Assembly: GCF_026914285.1 (NCBI RefSeq)
Contig: NZ_CP113864.1
Coordinates: forward strand, 1,519,001-1,583,000
DNA from: Caldicellulosiruptor naganoensis
GTDB taxonomy: Bacteria; Bacillota; Thermoanaerobacteria; Caldicellulosiruptorales; Caldicellulosiruptoraceae
Reading direction: 5' to 3'
DNA length: 64,000 bases
In this document: in pieces, positions 1 to 9,463 of the stretch
Position numbering within the stretch: position 1 is the first letter of the stretch
How the letters are laid out: each line of letters starts with the position of its first letter
Program-made: the position numbers and the translations under genes
The notes under the pieces: model-generated
Databases searched by the model: none
What the model saw: the letters and a program-made list of their open reading frames with translations, nothing else
Told to the model about the DNA's origin: nothing

Positions 1-1080
1 TGAAATGATAAATTCAACTTCTTCATCCTTAAGCTCTGGAAACATTGGAATAGCAAACGCTCTTTTAGAAACTTCTTCTGCAACCTTAAAGTCTCCCTCT
101 TTATGCCCTAAAAATCTTAGTGCCTTTGTCAAATGTAATGGCACAGGATAATATATACCTGTTGCAATTCCCTTTTGTGTTAAATACTCAAGTATTTTAT
201 CGCGATTTTCATATTGCAGAATATACAAGTGATAAATATGTCCTCTTTCACAAGCATTTGTCTTTGCAGGAGTAACCAACCCCTCAAGTTTCAAGCCATG
301 GTTATATTTTTCAGCAATCTCTGATCTTTTTTTATTCCACTCATCTATGTATTTGAGTTTTACAAGCAAAATGGCAGCTTGAATCTCATCAAGCCTACTG
401 TTAAAACCAATGAGCTCATTGTAATATTTCTTCTTTGACCCGTGCTGGCGAAGCATTCTTGCCTTTTCTGCAACCTCATCATTATTTGTTACAATCAGAC
501 CTCCATCTCCAAAACCGCCCAAGTTTTTTGTTGGAAAGAACGAAAAACATCCAACATCCCCAATTGTCCCTGCTTTTTTGCCGTTGTATTCTGCTCCAAA
601 AGCCTGGCATGCATCTTCTATGACATATAGATTGTACTTTTTTGCTATTTCTAATATTCTGTTCATATCACATACTTGACCAAATATATGCACAGGCATA
701 ATAGCCTTTGTCTTTGGCGTGATTTTCCTCTCAATCTCCTCAGGATTTATATTGTAAGAAAGTGGATCAATATCAACAAAAACTGGTGTTGCACCGACTC
801 TCACAATAGCTTCTGCTGTTGCAAAAAATGTAAATGGGGTTGTGATTACTTCATTACCATTTCCAATCCCCAAACTTTCAAGTGCTATCACAAGAGCATC
901 CGTACCGTTGCCAACACCTATACAGTGCTTGACATTTAAGTATTCACTGCACCTTTTTTCAAATTCCAAAACTTTGGGACCGAGTATATACTGCCCACTT
1001 TGCAAAACCTCAGTTATAGCATGCATTATCTCATTTGAGAGCATTGTATATTGGCGCTTTAGGTCAATTAGAGGTATCAT
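1..1080 (-). CDS. DegT/DnrJ/EryC1/StrS-family sugar aminotransferase (3' end outside window)
   Basis: PLP-dependent aminotransferase of the family that aminates nucleotide-linked keto sugars for cell-surface polysaccharide. Read on the minus strand it starts MIPLIDLKRQY, the usual DegT opening, carries GNGTDAL near residue 58, EDACQAFGA near 155, and SFFPTKNLGG with the probable PLP lysine at about residue 185. The ATG at 1080 was chosen because GGAG lies 11 bases before it; an in-frame ATG at 1101 has no clear site. Roughly the last ten residues are cut by the window edge. It follows a Wzz-like gene, which fits a polysaccharide locus continuing to the left. The sugar substrate cannot be told. 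Confidence 0.88.
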   Translation of the reverse strand, partial: MIPLIDLKRQYTMLSNEIMHAITEVLQSGQYILGPKVLEFEKRCSEYLNVKHCIGVGNGTDALVIALESLGIGNGNEVITTPFTFFATAEAIVRVGATPVFVDIDPLSYNINPEEIERKITPKTKAIMPVHIFGQVCDMNRILEIAKKYNLYVIEDACQAFGAEYNGKKAGTIGDVGCFSFFPTKNLGGFGDGGLIVTNNDEVAEKARMLRQHGSKKKYYNELIGFNSRLDEIQAAILLVKLKYIDEWNKKRSEIAEKYNHGLKLEGLVTPAKTNACERGHIYHLYILQYENRDKILEYLTQKGIATGIYYPVPLHLTKALRFLGHKEGDFKVAEEVSKRAFAIPMFPELKDEEVEFIIS

Positions 1081-1115
1081 CTTTTTTTCATCTCCATTCA
1101 TATTGTATTTTGAAA

Positions 1116-1901
1116 TCAAAGTTTAGAAAGTATATATTTTCTTTCTCTCAAGATAACATACAAAATTGCTATTATAACTCCTGAAATTGTTCCAGCAGCA
1201 ATTCTTACAGCCTTTTCAAATTTGCTACCTGCTGATTCATATATTTTAAGTTTGCCGTATTCAGCTATGGCACTTTTTAAATCAATCACTTTATTATAAT
1301 TCTCATTAAACCACTTAATGAGGTTTATAGCCGAGAAGATTTGACTATACTGTTCCTGCTCAGCTGCAGTCAATTTTAGTTTGTCATACTTTTGTTTTTC
1401 CTTTAAAAGTTCATTCAAAAGCTTTTGAGCAGCTTCAGACCTGTTTTTCAAATCTAACAAAACCTTATCGTTTAAACTTTTCATATACTTGCTGAGCATC
1501 CTTTGTGCCTGGTCAGAAGAATCGGCAACAGCTTTTACAACAACATAGTTTACACCACTCTTGGATGCCTTTGGTTCAACAAATACGCCAAACCTCTCAT
1601 CTTCTCCATACTTGCTTGTGACATAGTCTAAAAAAGGCGGGTTTAATGCCACCATTTCCAAATACTCTTTGTTCAAGTCAATAGAAGTCATATTAGAATA
1701 AAGCCCTTGAACAATATTCGAGATTGAAGAAGAAGCCATATTGAAATTCAGAGGGTTTAAGAGGTTGTTGTCAAGCCTCAGATTTATTTCAGCTGTCCAA
1801 AGAGTCTTTGTGAAAAATTGAACAACAACAACTGACAATATCATGAAAGCAACTACAATTGATATTATTTCTTTCATTCTCTTTTTAAAAATCTCAGCCA
1901 T
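1116..1901 (-). CDS. Wzz/YveK-like polysaccharide chain-length or co-polymerase membrane protein
   Basis: A 261-residue protein with one transmembrane helix at about residues 13-33, a long hydrophilic, partly coiled-coil region, and a second helix at about 233-253. This two-helix plan is that of Wzz/Wzc-N polysaccharide co-polymerases, which set polymer length at the membrane. No kinase domain is present. AAAGGAG lies 11 bases before the ATG. It sits 35 bases before the DegT aminotransferase, supporting a surface-polysaccharide role. The assignment rests on topology and context more than on a sharp motif. Confidence 0.6.
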   Translation of the reverse strand: MAEIFKKRMKEIISIVVAFMILSVVVVQFFTKTLWTAEINLRLDNNLLNPLNFNMASSSISNIVQGLYSNMTSIDLNKEYLEMVALNPPFLDYVTSKYGEDERFGVFVEPKASKSGVNYVVVKAVADSSDQAQRMLSKYMKSLNDKVLLDLKNRSEAAQKLLNELLKEKQKYDKLKLTAAEQEQYSQIFSAINLIKWFNENYNKVIDLKSAIAEYGKLKIYESAGSKFEKAVRIAAGTISGVIIAILYVILRERKYILSKL

Positions 1902-1919
1902 TTAGCTTTTTTCTCCTTT

Positions 1920-2801
1920 CTACCTTTCTGTTAAGACTTTTACATTTCCATCAGGTGAGATTATAACTGCAATGTTACCATTGTCCATTGTTGTCAAAAC
2001 TTTTACATGATGATTTCTCAATCTCTTCAATGTAGATCTATGAGGATGACCGTACGGATTGTCTTTCCCCACACTTATTATGGCAAGCTCTGGTTTTACT
2101 TTATTGAGAAAACCATTGCTTGTCGCAGCGTAACTTCCATGATGAGAAACTTTTAAGATATCAGCCCTAACATCCTCATTCGCTTTTAGTATATCATATT
2201 CTACATCCTTCGAAATATCAGCAGTCAAAAGTACTCTTCTCTTTGCAAACTCTAACTTTACAACAGCACTTGAGTTATTTAAATCTTCGTAATCTTTTAG
2301 TGGAGACAAAAAAGTAAGTAAAACATTATTTATTGAGATTCTATCATACGGTCTTACAATATTTATTCTGAGGTCCTTTTTATCTAAAGCTTTAAGCATA
2401 TTTTCAAACGCTTGAGTATTTGTCGCCTTATCTATGGTATAAAACTTTTTGACATCAAACTCTGAGATAATTTTGTCCATGTTGCCAATATGGTCTTCGT
2501 GAGGGTGCGTGGCAATTACAACCTCAAAAGTTCTTATGTTTAAGATATCAAAAATCTTCAAAACTTCGTTCTCAGCAGTGTTTGGTCCTGAGTCTACTAA
2601 GATGAACCTATTTTCGGGAGTTTTTATTAATATGCAGTCACCCTGACCTACGTCTAAAAAGAATAATGTGCAGACATCTTTTGCTAAAAACTCTTTTAAA
2701 TTTTCTTGCCAAAACTTATCTTCCGTATTTAAAAAAGAACAAGAAGTCAAAAACAACAAAATAAAAATTAATAACAAAGAAAAAAACGATCTTTTTCTCA
2801 T
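1920..2801 (-). CDS. Secreted ComEC/Rec2-like metallo-beta-lactamase-fold lipoprotein
   Basis: A 293-residue protein with a lipoprotein signal (LFLTSC, lipidated Cys about residue 21), so it is probably anchored outside the membrane. The rest is a metallo-beta-lactamase fold like the C-terminal nuclease-like domain of ComEC: DVGQGD near 50, metal motif HPHEDH at about 99-104, TADIS, and SHHGS further on. It lacks the ComEC membrane channel, so it is a stand-alone hydrolase and not a DNA-uptake pore. GGAGG lies 6 bases before the ATG. Substrate unknown; DNA or a phosphoester are family-based guesses. Confidence 0.8.
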   Translation of the reverse strand: MRKRSFFSLLLIFILLFLTSCSFLNTEDKFWQENLKEFLAKDVCTLFFLDVGQGDCILIKTPENRFILVDSGPNTAENEVLKIFDILNIRTFEVVIATHPHEDHIGNMDKIISEFDVKKFYTIDKATNTQAFENMLKALDKKDLRINIVRPYDRISINNVLLTFLSPLKDYEDLNNSSAVVKLEFAKRRVLLTADISKDVEYDILKANEDVRADILKVSHHGSYAATSNGFLNKVKPELAIISVGKDNPYGHPHRSTLKRLRNHHVKVLTTMDNGNIAVIISPDGNVKVLTER

Positions 2802-2824
2802 TGGATTCCTCCGCTATTGAAATC

Positions 2825-3820
2825 TCAGCAGTTTTCTAGTCTTTCTTTAAATACCCTAATAAAGGATTTCATAGTTTGTGTAGCATCTGCTACAATCCCA
2901 TAGTTTGCAATTTTAAATATTTCTGCATCTTTGTTTTTATTGACTGCAATTAAAAGCTTTGGCTTTCCAATTCCGCACATGTGGTGAGCAGCACCTGATA
3001 TACCAAATGCGAAATAAATATCAGGAGAGATAATCTTGCCACTCTGTCCAATCTGAAGCTCTTTTGGTGCCCATCCCAAATCAACAAGAGGTCGTGTAAC
3101 ACCAACAGCACCACCTAAAATGTTTGCAAGCTCATATGCATACTTTAGATTTTCTTTATCTTTTATCCCTCGCCCAACACCAATAACTATTTTAGCACTT
3201 TCAAGCCTGTTATCAATATCTTCTCGCACAATTTTTTCTATAAAACTTATTTGACCACTCTTTTCTTGAATTTCTATTGTCTTTTTCACAATTTCAAATT
3301 CTTTTTTGACTTGACACAGACATTCAATCCCGCCTCTTGGCTTGATTGTGACAAATGTAATTGCACAGTCTTTTACAGAGATTTTTGCATTTATACTTGA
3401 ACCATAAGCTGGTTTTATAAAAACAAACTTTCCAGATGACTCATCAAACTTTATATCAATGCAGTCAGCCACAAAACCTGAAGAAAATTTAGCCGCAACT
3501 CTTGCTAAGACTGACTTTGTAAATTCACTTGAAAGTGCTAAAACCATCTGAGGTTTAATCTCATCTATACTTTTTGCAACTGCTTCAATGTATGGTCCTT
3601 CATAGCACGAAAAACTATTATTTGTATACACAAAAACTTCACAGCTATCAAAGAGTTTTAGTTCACTTAATAAATTTTCATCTGATAACGTTTCCGAATA
3701 TATTCCTATTATTACCTTCTTCGGGTTACCAATCTTGCTTTTAATAAGAGCTAAAAGTGGATTGATCTTTTGAAGTTTATCTTCCTTAAGAATGACAGGT
3801 ACAAATATTGTATATACCAT
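2825..3820 (-). CDS. etfA: Electron transfer flavoprotein alpha subunit
   Basis: The 331-residue alpha subunit of ETF, which with EtfB carries electrons between acyl-CoA dehydrogenase and the redox pool. The C-terminal FAD domain is recognisable from GVGRGI (about residue 213) through VTRPLVDLGW, QIGQSGKIISPDIYFAFGISG and the closing NYGIVADA. GGGAGG lies upstream of the ATG. It is last of the acyl-CoA dehydrogenase-etfB-etfA trio. Whether this ETF is of the electron-bifurcating type cannot be decided by eye. Confidence 0.93.
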   Translation of the reverse strand: MVYTIFVPVILKEDKLQKINPLLALIKSKIGNPKKVIIGIYSETLSDENLLSELKLFDSCEVFVYTNNSFSCYEGPYIEAVAKSIDEIKPQMVLALSSEFTKSVLARVAAKFSSGFVADCIDIKFDESSGKFVFIKPAYGSSINAKISVKDCAITFVTIKPRGGIECLCQVKKEFEIVKKTIEIQEKSGQISFIEKIVREDIDNRLESAKIVIGVGRGIKDKENLKYAYELANILGGAVGVTRPLVDLGWAPKELQIGQSGKIISPDIYFAFGISGAAHHMCGIGKPKLLIAVNKNKDAEIFKIANYGIVADATQTMKSFIRVFKERLENC

Positions 3821-3863
3821 CTATTTTTTATAACCTCCCTTGATGAATTAAAATTTGAAAACA

Positions 3864-4652
3864 TTAAATAAATTTTAAAATCACCTCTGCTATGCACTCG
3901 ATTTCGCTTATACTGCCTTGTTCATAAATCTTGCAACTGATGCTTTCCATCTTTTCTTTTTCAAAGTCATCTACAGCTGTTTTTGACCCCTCAAGTCCTA
4001 TTCTTTTAACATCTATATCTCTTAAGTCATCTAGACTTAGAACCTTAGGTTCGTATGAAAGTGCCCTTATCATGAAACTCAGTTTTGGAAATCTTACAAA
4101 GTTACTATCTTTTTTAACTGATAACAACATAGGAAGTTTTACCTCAAACTTTGCTAAGATATTTTCAACCTTTTTTACAATCTCAAGAGTATCTTTATCC
4201 TTAGGTTTTATATCAACCACTGAGGCAATATGGCAAATTCCCAAATACTCAGCAATCTGTGGTGGAACAATAGATGTCTCACCGTCAAGCGAATGATCAC
4301 CGCAAAGGATTAAGTCAAACCTCTCCAAAGTCTCAATAGCACAGGAAAGCGCATATGATGTAGCTGACGCATCAGATCCTGCAAGTCTTTTGTCGCTCAA
4401 CAGAATTGCCTCATCCACACCCAGCTCAATAAGCTCTTTTACTTTTTCCTTGCACTCCAAAGAACCCATGCTAAGGGTATATACTCGAGAGTCGGGAAAT
4501 ATGTCTTTTAGCCTCAAGGCAAACTCAAGTGCATTTAAATCAGCAGGATTGTTCATTAGATGCTGTGAACTTCTTTTTATTGTTTTTGTAGTTGAATTAT
4601 ATTCGATCTTATCTGGATCGACTATTTGTTTAACACAAACGAGGATATTCAT
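3864..4652 (-). CDS. etfB: Electron transfer flavoprotein beta subunit
   Basis: Beta subunit of ETF, binding AMP or a second FAD and docking to the dehydrogenase. The start is placed at ATG 4652 (MNILVCVKQIVDP, the normal EtfB opening), with GAGGTG 9 bases upstream; a GTG at 4664 gives four extra residues and no better site. The motifs NPADLNALEFAL, LCGDHSLDGET and VPPQIAEYLG are EtfB hallmarks. The gene lies 20 bases behind the acyl-CoA dehydrogenase and before etfA, so co-transcription is likely. Confidence 0.93.
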   Translation of the reverse strand: MNILVCVKQIVDPDKIEYNSTTKTIKRSSQHLMNNPADLNALEFALRLKDIFPDSRVYTLSMGSLECKEKVKELIELGVDEAILLSDKRLAGSDASATSYALSCAIETLERFDLILCGDHSLDGETSIVPPQIAEYLGICHIASVVDIKPKDKDTLEIVKKVENILAKFEVKLPMLLSVKKDSNFVRFPKLSFMIRALSYEPKVLSLDDLRDIDVKRIGLEGSKTAVDDFEKEKMESISCKIYEQGSISEIECIAEVILKFI

Positions 4653-4672
4653 ACCATTTGCCACCTCTTCTT

Positions 4673-5818
4673 TTATAATTCTTTCACAATCTCAGATGCA
4701 ATAATATTTCTTTGAATTTGATTAGCACCTTCAAATATCTGGGTCACTTTTGCATCTCTCATCATCTTCTCAACAGGATAATCCTTTACATACCCATTTC
4801 CACCCATAATCTGAACAGCGTCAATGGTTATCTTCATAGCTACATCTGATGCAAATACCTTGCATGCAGAAGATTCTTTTGTATAGTCTTTCGCACCACT
4901 GTCAATCATCCTACATGTAGAGTATAAAAGAGCCCTTGCCGCTTCGATGTTTATGTACATATCAGCAAGCATGTGCTGAATTGCCTGGAAGGATGTAAGA
5001 GGTTGACCAAATTGTATTCTTTCTTTTGCATACCTTAGAGCATGTTCATAAGCACCCTGAGCAATCCCAATTGCCATTGCCGCAACACCTGGTCTTGTCC
5101 TGTCAAATGTTTTCATTGCAATAATAAATCCCGTGCCTTCTCTTCCCAACAGGTTTTCTTTTGGAACTTTGCAATTTTCAAATATAAGCTCTGTGGTAGA
5201 AGATGCCCTGATTCCCATCTTGTCTTCTTTTTTCCCACAGTAAAAACCTTCGTATCCCTTCTCAACAATGAAGGCAGAAATGCCTCGTGGTCCTTTTGAT
5301 TTGTCTGTCACTGCAAACACAACATAGATATCTGCTTCTCCACCATTTGTTATCCAATGTTTGTTTCCATTTAAGATATAAAAATCCCCATCTTTTTCAG
5401 CTACTGTCTTTATACTGCTAACATCACTTCCCGCATCAGCCTCTGTTAATGCAAATGCAGCAATCGCCTCACCTTTGGCAATCTTTGGAAGGTATTTCTT
5501 TTTCTGATTCTCTGTCCCATACAGCATTATTGGATATGCACCTAAGGCAGTGGCTGCATATGACACAGCTATCCCTGCACAGTTTCTTGAAAGCTCTTCA
5601 ACAACAAGACACATCTCCAGCACACCGCCGCCAAAGCCACCGTATTCTTTAGGAATGTAAACACCTGTCAGTTCGGTGTATGCTAATAAATCCAATATAT
5701 CTCTTGGAAATATTCCTTCTTTATCATATTTGCCAGCAACTTTTGAAATAACCTCATCAGAAATCTTTTTTGCCAATCTTTTTATAATTTTCTGGCTATC
5801 TGTCAAAAAGTAATCCAC
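4673..5818 (-). CDS. Acyl-CoA dehydrogenase (short-chain/butyryl type)
   Basis: A 381-residue FAD acyl-CoA dehydrogenase of normal family length. Visible motifs are [12 protein letters not shown] (about 137-148), [16 protein letters not shown] and the C-terminal [10 protein letters not shown] with the catalytic Glu at about residue 363, placed as in short/medium-chain enzymes. The GTG start has GGGGG about 11 bases upstream. Together with the ETF genes it forms an acyl-CoA oxidation or crotonyl-CoA reduction module. No thiolase, crotonase or hydroxyacyl-CoA dehydrogenase is present here, so the acyl substrate and direction are open. Confidence 0.92.
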   Translation of the reverse strand: MDYFLTDSQKIIKRLAKKISDEVISKVAGKYDKEGIFPRDILDLLAYTELTGVYIPKEYGGFGGGVLEMCLVVEELSRNCAGIAVSYAATALGAYPIMLYGTENQKKKYLPKIAKGEAIAAFALTEADAGSDVSSIKTVAEKDGDFYILNGNKHWITNGGEADIYVVFAVTDKSKGPRGISAFIVEKGYEGFYCGKKEDKMGIRASSTTELIFENCKVPKENLLGREGTGFIIAMKTFDRTRPGVAAMAIGIAQGAYEHALRYAKERIQFGQPLTSFQAIQHMLADMYINIEAARALLYSTCRMIDSGAKDYTKESSACKVFASDVAMKITIDAVQIMGGNGYVKDYPVEKMMRDAKVTQIFEGANQIQRNIIASEIVKEL

Positions 5819-5855
5819 TTAAAATTTCGCCCCCTATTTTTTAAATAGCTTTTTT

Positions 5856-5889
5856 TGATAGTTTATCAGATGAAAATCTTCATTGTCAA
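5856..5889 (-). promoter_or_regulatory. Promoter of the acyl-CoA dehydrogenase-etf operon with two dyads
   Basis: On the minus strand TTGACA (5884-5889) is followed after 18 bases by TAAACT (5860-5865). The spacer holds the dyad ATGAAAATCTTCAT (5870-5883), and TGATA-N3-TATCA (5856-5868) overlaps the -10 box. Two symmetric elements over a promoter suggest a repressor site. Neither matches a Rex or CcpA consensus I know. Confidence 0.5.
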
Positions 5890-5934
5890 ACTAAAGCTTT
5901 TTTCTATATCAAAATTTTGCTTTTGAAAGCTTTC

Positions 5935-5963
5935 TTGTTTGAAGAAATTTTTTCTGCTATTAT
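5935..5963 (+). promoter_or_regulatory. Probable promoter of tmcAL
   Basis: TTGTTT (5935-5940), 17-base spacer, TATTAT (5958-5963), 33 bases before the GTG start. The -10 is good and the -35 weak. It is the plus-strand half of the divergent region that also serves the acyl-CoA dehydrogenase. Confidence 0.45.
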
Positions 5964-5996
5964 CTTTTTAAAGATTACTCTTCAAAAGGAAAAGGA

Positions 5997-7211
5997 GTGC
6001 TTAAATTTAAATTGAAGGTTGCTGGAATAATTGTTGAATATAACCCTTTCCACAATGGGCATTTGTATCACTTACAAAAGACAAAAGAAATAACAGGTGC
6101 AGATGTTGTTGTTGCTGTAATGAGCGGAAATTTCATACAAAGAGGGGAACCTGCAATTGTAAACAAATGGGCACGAACTAAAATGGCACTTTTAAATGGT
6201 GTGGACGTAGTTTTTGAGCTTCCCTTTGCATATGCCTGCAACAGTGCCGAAATCTTTGCATATGGCGCCATTTCCATTTTAAACACATTAGGTGTAGATT
6301 GGGTGGTATTTGGTTCAGAGGTCGGAGATATTAATCTTTTGAAAAAGATAGCTATGCATTTAGCTTTTGAAGAAGAAGGTTTCAAAAAATATTTGAAAGA
6401 ATATCTAAAAGTGGGACACTCGTTCCCAAAAGCGCGTGAGCTTGCATTAAAAAAAATAAGCAGTGACAATGTCGAGTTTTTACCAAACAATATACTCGGG
6501 ATTGAATATATAAAGTGGATTTTGAGAATGGATTCAAAAATAGAGCCAATTACAATAAAAAGGATAGGAAGTTCTTATAATGACCCAACCTTAGGAAGCG
6601 GCAATCTTTGCTCAGCAACGGCAATTAGAAATAACATAAATAATCTAGAGCTTATAAAAGACAAAATGCCTGAAGCTTCATACAAAGTTTTAATTGACGA
6701 GATTGAAAGCGGAAGAGGACCTGTCACTATTGAAAATTTTTTCAAAATTTTTGTCTATAGGTCGGTAATTGACAAAGATTTTTTGAAAGATCAGCTTGAT
6801 GTAAAAGAAGGAATTGAAAACAGATTTTACAAATACGTTTTTAGTTCCAAAAGTGCCGAAGACCTTCTTTCAAAAGTTAAAACAAAAAGATACCCTCTAA
6901 CACGGCTTCAACGAATATTTATCCACTCTCTTGTAGACAGTAAAGTAAACCAAAAAATTCTTCTTTCTAAAAAGCCATATATAAGAGTACTGGGATTTAA
7001 CGATAAAGGAAAAAATTACTTGCATACCATCAAGGAAAAAGTAGAGTACATCACAAAGCTTGACAGTTATACTGTTAAAAATCCTGTGTACAATCATCTG
7101 CTTGAACTAGAAATTAAGGCTTCGCAGATTCATGCAATAATGTATAAAGACTTCTACAACTATATGCAGCTTGAGTACAAACAAAATCCAATTTATATTT
7201 CTTTTAGCTAA
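5997..7211 (+). CDS. tmcAL: tRNA(Met) cytidine acetate ligase
   Basis: A 404-residue protein of the nucleotidyltransferase family that acetylates the wobble cytidine (C34) of elongator tRNA-Met. The N-terminal GIIVEYNPFHNGHLYH holds the HxGH nucleotide-binding motif (19-22); AVMSGNFIQRGEPAIVNKW is also family-typical, and length matches. The GTG at 5997 has AAAGGA 6 bases upstream. A TTG at 6012 would give the more usual MKVAGIIVEYNPF start but sits 14 bases from the nearest site. Its end overlaps the convergent patatin gene by 8 bases. Confidence 0.88.
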   Translation: MLKFKLKVAGIIVEYNPFHNGHLYHLQKTKEITGADVVVAVMSGNFIQRGEPAIVNKWARTKMALLNGVDVVFELPFAYACNSAEIFAYGAISILNTLGVDWVVFGSEVGDINLLKKIAMHLAFEEEGFKKYLKEYLKVGHSFPKARELALKKISSDNVEFLPNNILGIEYIKWILRMDSKIEPITIKRIGSSYNDPTLGSGNLCSATAIRNNINNLELIKDKMPEASYKVLIDEIESGRGPVTIENFFKIFVYRSVIDKDFLKDQLDVKEGIENRFYKYVFSSKSAEDLLSKVKTKRYPLTRLQRIFIHSLVDSKVNQKILLSKKPYIRVLGFNDKGKNYLHTIKEKVEYITKLDSYTVKNPVYNHLLELEIKASQIHAIMYKDFYNYMQLEYKQNPIYISFS

Positions 7212-7962
7212 TCAATCTTTTTATTTCTGGTACTGCTTCTTTTGTTTTTTCTTTTCCTCTTTGATATGCTATTTCTATGTCAGCAAGTGTATAAGGATTT
7301 ACATCTTCGAGCTCAATCTTTATAAGATAATCAATGTAGTTTTGCTTAAGCCTGAAAATCTCCTCACCCATGATATCTATTGTGGTCAATATCATTTCAA
7401 ATATATTTTTGGGCTCTTTTGTTGTACTTTTTCCAGAAACGTCAACACCAATTATAAACTCATGACCATTTTCCTTCAAAACCTTTGCAGGGACTTTATC
7501 AACAACTGCCCCGTCTACTAAAATTGTATTATTCAACTTTACAGGTGGAAGAATCCCTGGAATTGATATACTTGCCCTGATTGCTTCATATAAACTGCCC
7601 TCTTTGAAAACAACCTGCTCTCCTCTTAACAGGTCTGTTGCAACTACATAAAATGGATATTTTAATTGGCTAAACTTTTTATCTCTCAAAAAAAGCTTTA
7701 ATATTTCCTCTATATTCTTGCCAGAGATAAGAGCATTTTTTCTTATTTTGAAATCTATTAGTATGTCATTCCTCATTTCTCTGGCAATCTTGTAAATTAA
7801 TTTCAAATCATATCCTAAACAATAAAAAGCACCTATAACAGCACCCATACTACAACCTGAAAAAGCTTCAAATTCAAACTCTTTTTCCAAAACCTCTAAC
7901 ACTCCTATATGGGCAAAGCCTCTCATTGCTCCAGAACCAAGAGCAACCGATACTTTTTTCAT
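7204..7962 (-). CDS. Patatin-like phospholipase (RssA/NTE family)
   Basis: Serine acyl hydrolase of about 252 residues with a Ser-Asp dyad. Visible are the oxyanion-hole run GSGAMRGFAHIG (9-20), nucleophile motif GCSMG (Ser38) and the DGA motif (VDGAVVDKVPA). ATG 7962 was chosen because TGGAGGT lies just upstream; the longer open frame from a TTG at 7974 would start inside that site. Such proteins act on membrane lipids in the cytoplasm; the physiological substrate is unknown. Confidence 0.88.
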   Translation of the reverse strand: MKKVSVALGSGAMRGFAHIGVLEVLEKEFEFEAFSGCSMGAVIGAFYCLGYDLKLIYKIAREMRNDILIDFKIRKNALISGKNIEEILKLFLRDKKFSQLKYPFYVVATDLLRGEQVVFKEGSLYEAIRASISIPGILPPVKLNNTILVDGAVVDKVPAKVLKENGHEFIIGVDVSGKSTTKEPKNIFEMILTTIDIMGEEIFRLKQNYIDYLIKIELEDVNPYTLADIEIAYQRGKEKTKEAVPEIKRLIS

Positions 7963-8026
7963 TATTACCTCCAAAAATTAATAGAATTTTTAATGGACAA
8001 TAATCGGATTTTGAGGTAAATATTCT

Positions 8027-9003
8027 TTGAAAACAATATATAGCTTTACCATAATTGTTTTATGTCTACTTTACTTTATATGCATATTTTTAAATCCTCA
8101 CGCAATCATTGAGATAACCAAGACATCAATTCTCTTGTGGGCACAAAAGGTTGTAACATCACTTTTTCCTTACTTTCTCATCATCAATGTGCTTGTTAAT
8201 TCAGGAATGATAAGCTATATATCTTACATATTCTTGCCTGTGGCAAAAAGCATCTTTAAAATCTCTTCGCATGGTTTCTTAGCTTTTTTAATTGGTATTC
8301 TTTCAGGATATCCCATAGGAGTTAAAATAGTATGCAGTCTCTACAAGGAAAATCTCATTAGTAAAAAAGAGGCAACAAAGTTATTGCTTTATGTCAACAA
8401 CTCAGGACCGCTTTTTATAATTGGCACAGTGGAAATCACCTTTTGAATTCAAAAACTCAAGGATATATCCTTTTTTTATCCCATGCAATGGCAAGTATAA
8501 TTCTCGCTATATACTTTTCTATTTATCCCACAATGGAAAGCAGCTTTAACCACTGTAAAAAAGGAAATATAAATCTTGATATTGGAGCCCTTTTATACCG
8601 CTCAGTAAAAGACTCTATCGAGACAATTTTACTAATTGGTGGTTTTATTACACTGTTTTTTAACCTAAATTTTGTTCTCGAATATTTTAAGGTGTATTCT
8701 CTTTTGTACAATACCTTATATAATCTCTTCGGAATAAATAAGGACCTAACAAAAGGACTTTTATACGGATTCTTTGAAATTACAAATGGCACTGTTTTAG
8801 TCAGTAAATCCCAAACCCTTTCAACCTTTTACAAGTTATTAGCATGCACCTTCATTATTTCGTAAGGAGGAATGAGCGTCCATTTTCAAGCAGTTTCGTT
8901 TCTGAAAGAAGCTAAGTTACCTATCAAATTTTATTTTATTGGCAAATGTATTCATGCAATATTGTCAGTTGTAATACTTTTAGCAATATTAGTAGTCACA
9001 TAG
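8027..9003 (+). pseudogene. ylbJ: ylbJ, sporulation integral membrane protein (frameshift plus stop)
   Basis: Remains of YlbJ, a multi-pass membrane protein needed for normal sporulation in Bacillus. Reading from the TTG at 8027 the frame holds the family region FPYFLIINVLVNSG and IGILSGYPIGVK, then stops at 8444-8446. Adding one T to the T4 run at 8441-8444 joins it to a second frame from 8443 (LLYRSVKDSIETILLIGGF, FGINKDLTKGLLYGFFEITNG). That frame meets TAA at 8863-8865 and continues open as GGMSVHFQAVSF to TAG 9001-9003, a typical YlbJ C-terminus. Two independent lesions make it non-functional. Its place beside rsmD-coaD is the usual one. Confidence 0.85.
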
Positions 9004-9004
9004 T

Positions 9005-9463
9005 TTATGTATTTTTTTGTTTTATTTGGTCGATGTTATCATTCAGTTCTTTTACTATATTCTCAATTGTCTTTTTAGTCTGCTCTAAAAGCTCTATTGT
9101 ATATGTCTGTGCCATAATCCTATACTCTTTTGCATGCTCTTTTGCCTTTTGGATAATCTCCTCAGCTCTTTTTTCTGCCATCTTTACAATCTCTGTCTCA
9201 TCAATTAAGCCCTTAACCTTGCTTTCAGCATCACTTATAATAGCCTCTGCCTCTTTTTGTGCCCTTTCCAAAATTTTTTTTCTCTCCTCTTTTGCCCATT
9301 TTACCTGAGACAGCTCTTGTGGAAGAAGAAGCCTTATTTCTTTGATAATATCAAGAAGCTCATCCTTTTCCACCATAACCTTTGATGTAAATGGAATAGA
9401 CTTACTATTCTCTATTATTTCTTCCATTCTCTCTAAAAGTTCCAAAATACTGAGTTCGCTCAT
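9005..9463 (-). CDS. Coiled-coil hypothetical protein linked to coaD
   Basis: A 152-residue charged protein, nearly all helix. The middle (about 65-115) is heptad-like (ERKKILERAQKEAEAII, MAEKRAEEIIQKAKEHAKEY) and resembles stalk subunits of ATP synthases and DivIVA-like coiled coils, which is why relatives are sometimes labelled ATPase. No catalytic motif is present. Its ATG overlaps the coaD stop (TAATG), so translational coupling is likely. Function unknown; a scaffold or membrane-associated role is a guess. Confidence 0.7.
   Translation of the reverse strand: MSELSILELLERMEEIIENSKSIPFTSKVMVEKDELLDIIKEIRLLLPQELSQVKWAKEERKKILERAQKEAEAIISDAESKVKGLIDETEIVKMAEKRAEEIIQKAKEHAKEYRIMAQTYTIELLEQTKKTIENIVKELNDNIDQIKQKNT

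Noticed and set aside
435-1126. Plus-strand open frames across the first kilobase
   Set aside because: They are shadows of the minus-strand aminotransferase, lack ribosome sites and show no recognisable protein pattern.
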